This document shows positions 1 to 12,887 of a DNA stretch of 64,000 bases, piece after piece. Source of the stretch: Siphonodentalium dalli (lineage: Eukaryota > Mollusca > Scaphopoda > Gadilida > Siphonodentaliidae); contig CP136061.1 in the NCBI GenBank assembly GCA_032622095.1, positions 50,603,762-50,667,761 of the forward strand, written 5' to 3'. A program made the translations under genes and the position numbers. Under the pieces are notes generated by a model. That model saw only the letters and a program-made list of their open reading frames with translations, made no database searches and was not told the DNA's origin. Every line of letters begins with the position of its first letter. Positions within the stretch are counted from its first letter, which is position 1.

Positions 1-1592
1 AGGTCCGGGTTGTTTGTTTTGATATAATCCCGTATACTTTTGATCGTTTTAGGTCCGTGTTGTATGTTTCGATATAATCCCTCATCCTTTTGATCATTCT
101 TGGTCCGGGTTGTATATTTTTATATTATCCATCATCCTTTTCATCACTTAAAGTCCTGGTTGTATGTTTTGATATAATCCCACATCCTTTTGATTGTTTT
201 AGGTCCGGGTTGTATGCTTTGATCTAATCCTATATCCTTTAGGTCCAGGCAGGAAGCAAACTACTTGTGAAATTTTGATTAGCAAATAACCTCACATTGA
301 CATGATTAGATAGCATTGTTCTCAAATCATATAAAATTCATACCAAATTGCATAGCTTTTATCCAAATTTGGGTAGCAAATTGCGATGCGATACCGGTTA
401 ATTTGCTCCCTGGGTCCGGGTTGTATGTTTTGATATACTAGTAATCACTCATCCTTTTTATCACTTTAAGTCCGGGTTGTATGTTTTGATATAATCCTGC
501 ATCCATTTGATAAAATTTTAGGTCCGGGTTGTATGTTTCGATATAATCCCTCATCCTTTTGATCGTTTTAGGTCCGGGTTGTATGTTTTGATATAATCCT
601 GCATCCATTTGATAAAATTTTAGGTCTGGGTTGTATGTTTCGATATAATCCCTCATCCTTTTGATCGTTTTAGGTCTGGGTTGTATGTTTTGATATAATC
701 CTGCATCCATTTGATAAAATTTTAGGTCCGGGTTGTATGTTTCGATATTTATAATCCCTCATCCTTTTGATCGTATTAGGTCCTGGTTGTATGTTTCGAT
801 ATAATCGCTCATCCTTTTGATCGTTTTAGGTCCGGGTTGTATGTTTTGATATAATCCCACATCCTTTTGATTGTTTTAGGTCCTGGTTGTTTGTTTTGAT
901 ATAATCCTGCATCCATTTGATTGTTTTAGGTCCGGGTTGTTTGTTTTGATATAATCCCGCATCCTTTTGATTGTTTTAGGTCCGGGTTGTTTGTTTTGAT
1001 ATAATCATATATCCTTTTGATCATTTAGGTCCGGGTTGTATGTCTTGATATAATCCCGCATCCTTTTGATTGTTTTAGGTCCGGGTTGTTTGTTTTGATA
1101 TAATCCTATATCCTTTTGATCATTTAGGTCCGGGTTGTATGTTTTGATATAATCCCGCATCCTTTTGATTGTTTTAGGTCCGGGTTGTTTGTTTTGATAT
1201 AATCCCGCATCCTTTTGATTGTTTTAGGTCCGGGTTGTTTGTTTTGATATAATCCCGCATCCTTTTGATTGTTTTAGGTCCGGGTTGTATGTTTCGATAT
1301 AATCCCTCATCCTTTTGATCGTTTTAGGTCCGGGTTGTATGTTTCGATATAATCCCTCATCCTTTTGATCGTTTTAGGTCCTGGTTGTATGTTTCGATAT
1401 AATCCCTCATCCTTTTGATCGTTTTAGGTCCTGGTTGTATGTTTCGATATAATCCCACATCCTTTTGATCGTTTTAGGTCCGGGTTGTATGTTTCGATAT
1501 GATCATGCATCCTTTTCATCACTTTAAGTCCGGGTTATATGTTTTGATATAATCCTGCATCCTTTCGATCATTTTAGGTCCGGGTTGTATGT
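1..1592. repeat. 50-bp satellite/minisatellite array
   Basis: About 25-30 head-to-tail copies of a roughly 50-bp unit beginning AGGTCCGGGTTGTATGTTT and continuing GATATAATCCCGCATCC. Variants alternate TTGTATG/TTGTTTG and CTCATCC/GCATCC in short runs, which suggests local unequal exchange. A non-repeat segment at about 241-412 interrupts the array. The array runs off the left window edge, so its true size is unknown. Open frames across it are repeat artefacts. Confidence 0.95.
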
Positions 1593-1732
1593 TCAGCAGA
1601 GAGAGTAGCACCTGAGCTATTTTCACAGGGTCAAATAACACACAAAGATCAGGAGAATAACAAGAAACTCATGGATGATTTAGGAATATTTTATGTGAGT
1701 TTTCTGCATATTATTGTCCACTCATTGGCCCA

Positions 1733-2000
1733 AAAATATGGTGCCAGACATTTGAAGAATGAGGTCTCCAGAGAGTTAATTTAGTGATGCTACCCTGCAC
1801 AGTGGGTTAGCACCAGCAGATATATTCTCTGGGGACAGCTGGGGACTTAAATATGTGTCTAGGTCTCCCATAGTAGATGAGGACATCCAGAATGAGGTTC
1901 CCAGAGGGTGAATTTGGTGATGCTAGCCCACTGTGTGGGATAGCATCACTAAATTCACCCTCTGGGGACCTCATTCTGCAAATATCCGGCACCATATTTT
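1733..2000. mobile_element. Foldback MITE, GAATGAGGTCCCC family (copy 1)
   Basis: Long inverted repeat. The inner arms hold the family core GAATGAGGTCCCCAGAGGG and its complement. The outer arms read AAAATATGGTGCC on the left and its complement on the right. The outer arms differ from those of other copies in the window but pair with each other. It contains an additional internal inverted copy of the core. No clear target duplication was found. Confidence 0.8.
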
Positions 2001-2167
2001 CAGACCTGGTTAAGTATCTACCTTATATTTGGAAACTAGTCCTGTCTTATGTTTCCAGCTAAAGTTATTGGACGTTTTATTTCTATTTTCGATATTATGA
2101 CCAAATAAGTAAAAAAAAACATGTCCATACATTTTGAGCATTATTTGCAAAATACATGAACTCTTAA

Positions 2168-2549
2168 CCCTTTACCCAACAGAAGGGCCCTGTGCCAATG
2201 CATTCTCTTATATATGCGAGTCGACCATAGGTCGCCTCGCATATATAAGAGAATGCATTGGCTTAACACATTAAAAATTATAAAATTGTTAAAGAATGTA
2301 AGAAAAAATGGTAAAAAAAGATTTTTTTTAGGCCAATGCATTCTCTTATATATGCGAGGCGACCTATGGTCGACTCGCATATATAAGAGAATGCATTGGC
2401 ACAGGGCATAACTGTAACTATCACAATGTGGTCAAGGAGCCGGTTCCAATGATATCCATATTTGTATGGTTCTATTGAGACAGACCGAAGATATTTTAGG
2501 CTGTTGAAGCTTTATTTGGCCGGTTTTGGCCGGTTTGTTGGGTAAAGGG
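2168..2549. mobile_element. piggyBac-type MITE with TTAA duplication (382 bp)
   Basis: Perfect 13-bp terminal inverted repeats CCCTTTACCCAAC/GTTGGGTAAAGGG are each flanked by TTAA, the hallmark of the piggyBac superfamily. Inside are two large palindromes built from ATGCATTCTCTTATATATGC, placed about 60 bp apart as mirror copies of each other. No transposase is present, so it is non-autonomous. Two smaller relatives lie in CSTF2 introns (17951-18076 and 25835-25980). Confidence 0.88.
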
Positions 2550-2553
2550 TTAA

Positions 2554-5217
2554 CATATTTCTGTGTGAAGATTATAGTGACATAGAACATTAAGTAGATG
2601 ACTGTATTGAATAAAATGATTAGCTAATCATCATCATAACTCACTGCAAATGATGTTTCAAACAAGTACCAAAGAACCATAGAACTATTACTTATTCTTA
2701 TGCACTCTGATTTGTCCATGTCATGAATACTAATTACCTTTCTTGGACTCATAAATGTATGTCATGGAAGTATATAGCATGAATCACTTTGGAAAATGAC
2801 ACTTTTTTCATGCAAAGGATATGTTTTGTGCAATGGATAAATAAATTATGTACCGGTAGCTAATGCTCTCACTTAAAGTGTTCATCTGCTCCGGAGATAT
2901 TTCATCTAGATTGTCACTCAAATATTTACTTCATAAGATTTAATATATAACGATTGGATTAGTTTACTGGGTTGTAGTTGCCTAGCAACCATTGCTAAAG
3001 AGAGCATGCATGTCTGTATGATGAAAACCAAATAACTCTCGACTCCATGGTAGTACTCACAGCTTTAAGTATTTCCGCCTGGCGTTTAGTGATTTACATT
3101 GTGTTATGACCAGTGAAGATTTGTAATAAAAGGTGGGTATCTAGCAACTGTCGGATTACCCCCTGCTATCCCTAGTAACTCTATATCCCCAATATACAAT
3201 ATACACTACATAATGTTATATGTCCTGTAGACTAACTCGTGCAGTTTGGCCCCCGAAACGTCACTGAGAAGGCCTCAAAATGTCACTGATAAGAGTAAGA
3301 AAATACATTTTCTTGTTCGGTTAGCTCCATAGAAATGGTTGTTATGGAAAACATGACATAAAATGATGTCATATGTCACAACTAAACCTCCAATATGTAA
3401 TTAACAACAACTACAGTTGAGATAGGGTCTTTATCTGAAAATGATCAGTGTGGTTTCATGCTTTCATCTAGTAATTTGAGCAATTCTGACACCAAGTGCC
3501 AGGACTACTATTGGACATAAACAGTTTAAGCAGCGACACTAGCTACATTTTCTATATTTAATTTGAGAGAATATTTCATTCCAGCAAAGTGATCTTGCCA
3601 AGTCCAGTATATTCACAGGAGAAGAGGAGTTGTTCGCCTTTGAGAGAACTATATCTCGATTGACTGAAATGCAAACACAGGAATACTGGAGTCGTGAAGG
3701 ACTCGCACCGTCAAAATCTTGACATCGGTGAAATTTAGGGAAATCTTTTAAATATTTTACAACTGGTTTTAGAAATTTAATCATCTTTCATGATTAGTCT
3801 CATGAAAAGCATTGTGTGATACTTGATTGTTAGTCGGTTATTGTCGATAATGCAACTTCTGTTCATTAAAACCCTATAACGTCTTATTCGACACGTGTTT
3901 ATGTAAAACAGGTGTACTCAACAGAATCACTATCGCGAATCTCATTACCAGAATACAATTTGAGATGTCTCGACACCCACAATGTGTAAAAAATCTCAAT
4001 AAGCAATAAGTTCTAATTGATTTAATCCATCTCATAATGAAATAGCTGATTTTTCTTATTTTTGACAAAATTTTAGACTCTTGAGGGCCCACAGGTGGAC
4101 AATCAGGGTAGTAATGTATAGTAATGTGGTACACTCAAGTCTTTGCACTACTTTCACATCAAGTTAATCTCATGTCACTTTAACACTTCCTATACTAAAT
4201 ACTCATTGATCAGTAGTTATCCCTTAGGAAATGTTCATATAATAAGTTCGACAAACTACCACAGGTCTGAACATTTCCCTCCAATAAATAGGACTCATTC
4301 TGTACTTGTAATATCTGTCGTCTGCTTATTTTTCATTGAAACCCTCCAGATGAATAATATCCCATTCCATTGTATACTTTTTTAACTGAGTGGGAGAATC
4401 CATTTAGTATAGTGAGGGTTAAAGTGATGCTGGGGTTATTTGAGTGGAAATATATCTATATAAAAGCCAAGTGTTTTTCTGTAACTCTTGTCATGATTTT
4501 GGTACTTTTAAAAATTAACGATTTTGGCACTTTTAAAAATATATCACCCTCATGTCTGTTTGCTCCCAAATGCCATGTACTGCGGCACATCTTAGAATAT
4601 GACGTGCAAAATTTCAGGCCAATAGGTACAAGACGATCTGCGATATAGCATGCTTTCTAATTGTCATACAAGCGATATTGTTTTCCTGTGATCGGGAGAT
4701 CGTAATAGCCCAATTCTTCAAGCAATGTTTTTATGAAATGGACGATCGAATTGGTTGGATGTTTTCGACAATATTAGTTGATTGTCACATCACATTCTTC
4801 CAGTTGGCATATTGTCTGCATGCTATCATCAGTTTGATTATTATATTTATATAACCACACAATATGTCTTTAACCTTTGTCTATTTATTGTTTTTAACAT
4901 TGTGCATACATTGTATGAGATCAGGTTTGAATATATTTATAATTTAAGATAGCTCAGGCGGCACCTGCCTTTATTCTTGTTTAATTGTTTAATTTTGAAT
5001 ATTAATGGACCAAAAAAAAAGAGGATTTTTTCAGGTCACCCGACCCTACCTAATTTTGAGTGTCCCACCTAAATATTTTCTGTAGCATTTCAAGGAACCC
5101 ATAATATAAAGGTGACATAAACTAGCTAGTTTTCACTTGATCTGACATTTAATACATATATTTATATTAAAAATGGTGTGTATTTTGTTCACTATCAGAT
5201 GTTTACTACATTTAGGG
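2554..5217. other. Unassigned AT-rich DNA
   Basis: About 2.7 kb in which I see no supported gene. ORFs are short and unrelated to known families. One stretch near 4170-4260 (CCTATACTAAATACTCATTG onward) resembles a dispersed sequence seen again at about 7317-7385 and, inverted, at about 61820-61928. Confidence 0.6.
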
Positions 5218-5366
5218 CAAGTCTGAGATTAATGCACATGTCATTTGCAGAATGAGGTCCCCAGAGGGTGAATTTGGTGAGGCTAGCCTGCTGTGCTGGA
5301 TAGCGTCTCCAAATTCACCCTCGGGGGACCTCATTCTGCAAATGACAGGCACACTAAACTCAAGCT
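5218..5366. mobile_element. Foldback MITE, GAATGAGGTCCCC family (copy 2)
   Basis: Simple hairpin element of about 149 bp. The arms begin near CAAGTCTGAGATTAATG, complementary with mismatches to the right end CACTAAACTCAAGCTTG. They continue through the family core to a short loop at about 5290-5300. It belongs to the GAGTTTAGTGTGCCTGTC outer-arm subgroup, shared with copy 5 at 11714-12215. Confidence 0.82.
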
Positions 5367-6084
5367 TGAAGCAAGTATACATTTAATTATTTTCTATATT
5401 TCTTTGAATATTATATGAAGTAAGAAAAATAACAAACAACCTTACCTACGTAATTTATTTGGCATGTAACCTAAAGCAATAGGTTTTTTTTTTGTGTGTA
5501 ATCATCAGGCATCAGATTAAATCTAGAAAGTTATCATTTATATCTTGTTCCAATGATCAAAATAGTTTGATAATTTCGTAAAATATTTATATAAACATTC
5601 TATATGTATTTGTGCATCAGAAAGACTAATTTAATTTATTACCTGTCAGAGAAAGAAAAAAAAAGATTTTTTTCCTCGTCATGGAACATTAACATGTTCA
5701 CTGCCGACTTCAAGTTATCTTGTACTTTTTGCATGTAATTGAATGGGCATTGGATGTGAATATGTTAAAGAGTATTGCATGCTAATATTTTGTTGATATG
5801 ATATTTCTATGACTCACATAAGTCTTTTCAGAGTATATAAAGTCAGTATATTAGTATTCTGTGTATTTATCGACTTATTTTGATCGCTGGAACAGGACAA
5901 AAGTCAGAAGTTATTGTGTGATATTTGTGACAGAAATATTATTACTGCTCTAAAGATGTATTCAGAGATCCGAACAGTGGGATGAAATGGAGTGCAATTT
6001 TTTTTATCTGACTCCACTTATCGTCACAAACAATTCAGTTGTTTAGCACATCACTTATAAGGGAAGAGTGAGGTGACTTCAGTA

Positions 6085-6232
6085 CAGTAATGCCCTAAAT
6101 AGTTGACTCCTTAAACACAGCAGAATTGAGAGCTTTCCGACGAATAGCAACAAGCCATATTTCTGACTAAATCCTGAAAAATTAGCCATAATTCTGCTGT
6201 GGTTAAGGAGTCGATTATTTAGGGCATTACTG
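6085..6232. mobile_element. Tc1/mariner-type MITE (148 bp)
   Basis: Terminal inverted repeats of about 43 bp, starting CAGTAATGCCCTAAATA and ending with the complement TATTTAGGGCATTACTG. They are flanked on both sides by TA, the target duplication of Tc1/mariner elements. There is no coding capacity. Confidence 0.82.
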
Positions 6233-6890
6233 TAATTTGAAACAGATAGTTTGAACATCCAAATTATTATTTGATTTTGGTGGAAATTATTGAGAATTGC
6301 TGAGTTTGAAACTAGCCAATGCACCACAGAATTTTACAGGATGTTTCGTTCCAGATGATTGATAATCTCCCTTTAGACCTGCTGATATTATTACAATAAA
6401 TGAAAATAATTTGATATCTATTGACTATTGACAAAGTTTTTTTGCCAAAAATTTTGAATATAGATAAAATTAGGGGCCCTGAATTAGTGATGTGCAGTTT
6501 TACAGTTTTCTTTCAAAACCAAACCGCAACCAACATATGCTATTATAGAACCTTTTCTTCTGATTTCAATTAACCGACACCTCTGGTCGATTTTGAAAGA
6601 CGGTTAGCGCGCTTTTGTCAGCTGCCATTTATTTGCCACCATTATAGCAGATTCAATTTGGAACATTTTGGTGTCATATGGATGATAATGGAAAATACTG
6701 CCACATAGACTGGAAATCACTGGAAAATTGCTGGAGATATTATGCCATATATTATACAATCTGCTCCATACATATAGTCATTGGGTTATTGAGTAAAACC
6801 ATACAAGGTAACAGAAACCAAAACCTGGTTTTTCTGCAAAAACCATACCAAAACCGAAATGAAATTTCAAAACCACTCACCACTTCCCTG

Positions 6891-7105
6891 CAAGCCTTGA
6901 AATAGTGTGTCTGTCATTTGCAGAATGAGGTCCCCAGAGGGTGAAGTTAGTGATTCTACCCTGCATAGTGGGCTAGCATCACCAAATTCACCCTCTGTGA
7001 ACCTCATTCTGCTGAGGTGTATGCCTGCTATGCGGGGTAGCATCACTAAATTCACCCTCTGGGGACCTCATTCTGCAAATGACAGACACCCTATTTCAAG
7101 GCTTG
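6891..7105. mobile_element. Foldback MITE, GAATGAGGTCCCC family (copy 3)
   Basis: Outer arms CAAGCCTTGAAATAG and CTATTTCAAGGCTTG enclose core copies in both orientations, with a middle segment containing CTCATTCTGCTGAGGTG. It is a tandem pair of hairpins rather than a single one. The outer arms are the same as in copy 4. No target duplication was recognised. Confidence 0.82.
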
Positions 7106-7658
7106 GATCTCACACCTAGATAAAAATTCTGCATCGCTAATACTGAAACTATATATACATCGGCAACAAGCCCTTTTATTGAGGGCTATCCATATTGTTA
7201 TTGGTAGCTATTAGGTGTGTTTCAGCTATCCAATTTAATCTTTTTGGTGTGAGGTTTGCCCCCGTTCGAGGTGAGTCATCCTCCACTTCCTAGTATGCTG
7301 AATTCAGGTGAATTTTAACCCTTTCTATACTAAACACTCATTGATGAGTAGTGCCCTTAGGAAATGTTCAGACAATAAGTACAACTAATGACCATAGGTA
7401 CCAAATAGAAATTCTGTTGAATGTTTTCTAAGTAAAAAGGGGCATAACTCCCATAAAAATTCAGCGAACCATGTCCAAAATCAAACTTGACCTCAATAAT
7501 CTAATGGTTATTCCTCCTCATATCAAAGTTTCTTTTTGATCGGATAACTTGAACTGGAGTTAACGTCCAGACAAGGAATGGGACACATGCACACCCAATG
7601 GATGTGGCTCATTATAGCAGTCCTCTGACATTTTCGGGGGATAATAAAGGCCCACTTA

Positions 7659-8004
7659 GAGGGGTACTGTACACTAAATCCAGCCTTTTATGGGACCATC
7701 TCCTTTTATACTCAACATTGATTATATATATTCTGTTATTCATATAACAGAATATATGCAACAAATGAATTAATTTGAGCCATGGATTAGTGCAAAATAC
7801 ACTCATGTGCTTTATGAACGATGCAAACAACATGGTAATAAATTCATTTTCATTATAATTACCATGTTATTTGTATTGTTCATACGGTAATTTCGTATTT
7901 TGTACTAAACCATGGCTCAAATTCATTCATTTGTTGCATATATTCTGTTTGAATATAAAAGGAGATAGTCCTAAAATGGCTGGATTTAGTGTGCAGTACC
8001 TCTT
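7659..8004. mobile_element. Long-palindrome mariner-type MITE (346 bp)
   Basis: Nearly the whole element is one palindrome, with arms of about 165 bp meeting near 7840-7860. Ends GAGGGGTACTGTACACTAA and its imperfect complement GTGCAGTACCTCTT are flanked by TA. The sub-terminal CTAAATCCAGCC is shared with the smaller element at 23058-23190, so the two are probably related. Confidence 0.75.
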
Positions 8005-8034
8005 TAAGTTTCGAACCCCCAGATAATTTTATAT

Positions 8035-8400
8035 AAAACATATGCCATATTCTATACCATTTGAAAGAGGAAGCTCCAAAACATTGTATTATCAACTTAT
8101 TCGGTGTAATAAACTGAGAACATGTTGTTTTTGTTTAGATACCAACTTGGTGTTATGTGCCCAAGATTCATTATTGTCAACGGAAGGGGAATAACTCCTT
8201 CCATTGAAAATACATTTTTAGTTTGAATTCTATTGCATCCTGGGAGCCATAACGGGGGAAATCTTTCAATGATTTAAGCTGTTTTATACTTCTCTATGGG
8301 CATCTTCTGAGACACAGACGTTTCAAATGGTGATGAATTATAGTATTTTAATCATATTTTATGGCATAGATTGTTATTAAAACCCGTAAAAAAATAATTG
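8035..8400. repeat. Dispersed repeat, copy 1 (related to 39620-40032)
   Basis: Shares many blocks with 39620-40032, for example CTTATTCGGTGTAATAAACT, CATTCTGGGAGCCAT-like and TCTCTATGGGCATCTTCTGA, in the same order. No coding sequence is recognisable. The second copy lies inside an element bounded by TTCCGAAGG tandem repeats. Confidence 0.75.
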
Positions 8401-9318
8401 GTGACTCGAAAATTAATGGGCCTTTAAAGTGCAAATCCGTGACAACACATTTTTTTCAATTTCTAATTAACTGCTACACACACACTTTATACCAATCTGT
8501 TGAAGGGGTATTCAGGATTTGTTGGGGTGACAACCTCATGTAATATATTCACCCCTGGTCAAGTTGTTCTGCTAATTTGTTATGATGTGGGGGGGGGGGG
8601 GTTGCTGAATTGCTATGATGCTGGTACGGCAAACTGATGCTATTACATAAAGGTACCATTATTTTTTCTTAAAAATTTAAATTTTTGCGGTGTTTGGCTA
8701 ATTCCGAGCAATTTGAGAAAAAGAAAGTGTCTGTATGAAACTTTCAAGAACATATATATTTAAAAAAATTGTTAATGGCTGCTCTGGTGATGCAAAACAA
8801 CGTGAATAGACATTTGATTATAGTTGATTTGCAACAACTAATTCAATCAGTATTAAAATATTTTGGAAATTATTTTTTTTTATTTTTGATACACATAATG
8901 GTTTTTTCTGGATATGTTCAGATTCTCCGAACACCTGGAAATGACAACTTTAGAAACCATAACGGTACTTTTCCCTAACAGCATCATGCAGGCCCCACTG
9001 GCATCATAACACATCAGCAGGACTTCTTGACCAGGGGTGATATAGGGTCAGTCTTGTTCTAATGCTACCTCACTCACCAACTCATTCTAGGTGATTTTAT
9101 GGATAATCTTGTCATCCACTGATCAGCAGTTGAATTTTGTTAACCAATATTCTTATTAACATGAATGAATAGTTTTATTGATTTTTATGAACTTTATATG
9201 AATAGAAGGTGATGAAACTTTGAGTTTGTTTTCCTTCGTTAAAAGATATCCCATCCGATTGGTAGTGGTTACTGCCTCTTAATAAATGTAAGTGACAGCT
9301 GCCACTTAAAATCATACC

Positions 9319-9564
9319 CAAGCCTTGAAATAGTGTGTCTGTCATTTGCAGAATGAGGTCCCCAGAGGGTGAATTTAGTGATGCTACCCCGCATAGCGGG
9401 CTAGCATCACCAAATTCACCTTCTGGGAACCTCATTCTGCTGAGGTGTAAGCAGAATGAGGTCCCCAGAGGGTGAATTTGGTGATGCTATGCGGGGTAGC
9501 ATCACTAAATTCACCCTCTGGGGACCTCATTCTGCAAATGAAAGACACACTATTTCAAGGCTTG
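9319..9564. mobile_element. Foldback MITE, GAATGAGGTCCCC family (copy 4), 8-bp duplication
   Basis: Arms CAAGCCTTGAAATAG...CTATTTCAAGGCTTG are flanked by an exact 8-bp target duplication ATCATACC (9311-9318 and 9565-9572). This fixes the element ends and points to hAT-type mobilisation. The internal structure is two core hairpins separated by TGAGGTGTAAGCAG. Confidence 0.9.
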
Positions 9565-9830
9565 ATCATACCACCACAATTAATATGACCGGATGTTATT
9601 CAATAGGTAATTGTTAACTTGACCACAAATTGGTCAATTTAAATGATCACGTTCATGTTATTTCTTGCTTGAGCACTTAAATCGATATATTCCACAGAGC
9701 AATGACCGAGAGTAATAACATTTCAAAATTACACCCATGAATTTTTCACAATACTTAAAACTGAATACACCAAATTTGTGAACATTTTCTTTAGTAGTGT
9801 TCCAACGAGTCCATTACATTGAAATTGGAT

Positions 9831-11370
9831 TACAGACAATAACACTAAAGGCATTCAGATGGCTGTGATATACCACCCATATGGTACCCCTCACAGACAT
9901 GAGCAGACAACACTCAGGAATAGATCCTTCTATCTGTGTGAGGCTGACTACGGGTTATATTACAGACACTCTTTGTATGACTAAAATCTTTAGCCCGGGC
10001 TACAGGTCGTACCTTTAGTCTGATCATCAGAAAATTTGTCATGGATGTTAATAATGACATGTAGATGGGAACAAGTCATTTTTGGGTCATTCAGCCAAAA
10101 AATATGACCGCCAGCAACAATCTTGGATTTTACTCTTTGTATGACTAAATCCTTTAGCACGGGCTACAGGTCGTACCTTTAGTCTGATCATCATGAAATT
10201 TGTCATGGCTGTTGAAATTGGAATGTAGATGGGAACGAGTCATTTTGGTGTCATTAGGACAAAAAACATGGCCGCCAGCGGCCATCTTTGATTTCAAAAT
10301 TTAATCCATTAGCACGGGCCACAGGTCGTACTCTTCGCCTGATCATCATGAAATTTGTCATGGATGTTAATTTTGACATGTAGATGGGAACGAGTAATTT
10401 TGGGGTCATTCGGCCAAAAAACATGGTCGCCAGCAGCCATCTTGGATTTTACTCTTTGTATGACTAAATTCTTTAGCACGGGCTACAGGTCGTACCTTTA
10501 GTCTGATCATCATAAAATTTGTCACGAATGTTAATAATGACATGTAGATTTGAACGAGTCATTTTGGGGTCATTCGGCCAAAAAACATGGCCACCAGCAG
10601 CCATCTTGGATTTTACTCTTTGTATGACTAAATCTTTTAGCACGGACTACAGGTCGTACCTTGAGTCTGATCATCATGAAATTTTTCATGGCTGTTGAAA
10701 TTGGAATGTAGATGGGAACGAGTCATTTTTGGGTCATTCGGACGAAAAACATGGCCACCAGCGGCCATCTTTGATTTCAAAATTCAATCCATTAGCACGG
10801 GCCACAGGTCGTACTCTTCGCCTGATCATCATGAAATTTGTCATGGATGTTAATATTGACATGTAGATGAGAACGAATAATTTTGAGGTCATTCGGCCAA
10901 AAAACATGGCCACCAGCAGCCATCTTGGATTTTACTCTTTGTATGACTAAATTCTTTAGCACGGGCTACAGGTCGTACCTTTAGTCTGATCGTCATAAAA
11001 TTTGTCATGGCTGTTGAAATTGACATGTAGATGGGAACTAGTCATTTTGGGGTTATTCGGCATTAAAACATGGCTGCCAGTGGCCATTTTGGATTCTACT
11101 CTTTGCATTACTAAAGCTATCAAATGTTGGAAAACATAGCTGCCAGCAACCATCTTAGATTTAACTTTTATATACATGTATATATATATCTCTTCATGTT
11201 GATAAACTCGTATTAGACATTCAACTTTCCACATTCCTAATCACTCCATCGACAGTAACACATTAAATTATTCCCTTTCCAAGTTGAGCTACAGTGTCAT
11301 TGACACTTTCATATTACAGACAATAACACCAAGGCGTTCAGATGGCTGTGATGCGCCCGTTACGTGGTAT
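9831..11370. repeat. Tandem array with 483-bp higher-order period
   Basis: Monomers of about 155-164 bp carry AGCACGGGCTACAGGTCGTA and end near GCCGCCAGCGGCCATCTTGG. The marker ACTCTTTGTATGAC or its close variant recurs at 9968, 10132, 10451, 10615, 10934 and 11098, spacings of 164, 319, 164, 319 and 164. The array is therefore organised as a 483-bp trimer in which the third monomer has lost the marker. The array is bracketed by related flanks with ATTACAGACAATAACAC at about 9831 and 11313. A lone relative is at 63237-63700. Confidence 0.9.
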
Positions 11371-11713
11371 CCGTTAACGCATGCAATGAAGATATTCTAT
11401 TTTCTACGCAATGTAAGGCATAACGCATACCTTATATGGCATGCATCGTGAAGTTTCTTGTTTTCAATCAATTAAAGATGGCAGCTGTCTTCGAAGCTAA
11501 GGACAATCGACTTGTATTTATGCCAAAGTGTTACTTGTTTTGAATTTGACAGGTTTAACATCGTAGAATTATTTATTACAGATAGATGTATTTGCAATTT
11601 TGTATATATTCCAATATCGAACTTATTAGTTGCAATTACTAATCGGAAGGTCTGGGGTTATAGAGCAACGTACGCACCCATATGAACAGTTTCGTCTGAA
11701 TGCTACGTTAGCC

Positions 11714-12215
11714 CAAGCCTGAGTTTAGTGTGCCTTTCATTTGGAGAATGAGGTCCCCAGAGTGTGAATTTAGTGATGCTATCCCGCAGTGGGCAAGCAT
11801 CACTAAATTCACCCTCTGGGGACCTCATTCTGTAAGGCCTCATTGCTATGGGAGACAGACTCATTTTGAAGTTCCCAAATGTTAAATATTTTGATGTACA
11901 CCCATTGGGAACCTCGATTATGCAATGTGTCTTCTGCCAATTTGGGGATATAGAGAAACTAAACTAAACTAGAGGTGTGACTGTCCCAATGGGACTGCGG
12001 ATACCCCCCTGTATAAAAAGAAATAGAATTTATGTGAAGAAGTTTCTATAGAAATTTGACAATAAAGAAATTTCCAGAGAAGATGAACCTAAGCAGAATG
12101 AGGTCCCCAGAGGATGTATTTAGTGATGCTAGCCTGCTATGCGTGATAGCGTCACTAAATTCACCCCTCTGGGGACCTCATTCTGCAAATGACAGGCACA
12201 CTAAACTCAGGCTTG
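11714..12215. mobile_element. Foldback MITE, GAATGAGGTCCCC family (copy 5), composite
   Basis: Outer ends CAAGCCTGAGTTTAGTG and CACTAAACTCAGGCTTG are flanked by CGTTAGCC and CTTTAGCC, a 7/8 match consistent with an 8-bp duplication. Two core hairpins (11745-11832 and 12093-12189) are separated by about 260 bp of unrelated sequence. That middle sequence contains ATGCAATGTGTCTTCTGCC, which recurs in inverse orientation at about 63800-63850. Confidence 0.82.
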
Positions 12216-12757
12216 CTTTAGCCAATTCTGAGTCTGGTCCTGAACCCTTTGGGTGAGTACGTCATATAATGTCATATCATGGGTGAATATATTTTTGCAA
12301 ATATCTTGAGTAATATTGTAACATTGGCATATTCGCCATATTGTAAAAAATAATTTATTACATGATCCTAACTTTATTCCATTCAATAAACCCATTCTCT
12401 AAATTTTGATATTAAACGTTTGTTTAATAACAGGAAATAGTGCCAGGTGACCTTTGCCTTCCGGTTTGTAGTTTGTTTACATTCCTTATGAAATGTCTCA
12501 AAATACTATGACTTCCAATATTTTTCCAACAATCTATAATGAATGGAGTTTTAAAAGTTATGTCATTAAATATATGCCATTAAATACGCCAGAGTCTTTA
12601 TTTATCAGGGACTATTTCTTTACATAGGCAAACAACGCATAGCTACGTGAAACGTCACTGCATGCCTTATTGAAGTCGATGTTAGTTTCGCATCCCATTT
12701 GTTGATTTAAGCATGTTTTGTCGAGGTTTTGGATCATGTAATAAATATAATCTACAA

Positions 12758-12887
12758 CTCGTCCCAGTTTATAGCGGAATTTACAAAAATCATCCAGTAA
12801 ATTAGGGCTGGACCTCGCCAAAGGCTCGGTCCAGACCTAATTTACTGTACTTGTTTTGTAAATTCCGCTATAAACTGGGTACTCGTT
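12758..12887. repeat. Inverted repeat/hairpin (about 130 bp)
   Basis: Arms of about 60 bp: CCCAGTTTATAGCGGAATTT on the left pairs with AAATTCCGCTATAAACTGGG on the right. The inner parts TAAATTAGG.CTGGACC also pair around the loop CTCGCCAAAGGCTC. It looks like a small foldback element. No target duplication was identified. Confidence 0.75.

Noticed and set aside
438-710. 90-codon repetitive ORF in the 50-bp satellite
   Set aside because: A frame through near-identical tandem units; no start context or family similarity.
1807-2062. ORFs on both strands over the foldback elements (also near 6867-7119, 9175-9435 and 13792-13980)
   Set aside because: They arise from the palindromic MITE core, which reads open on both strands, and have no domain similarity.
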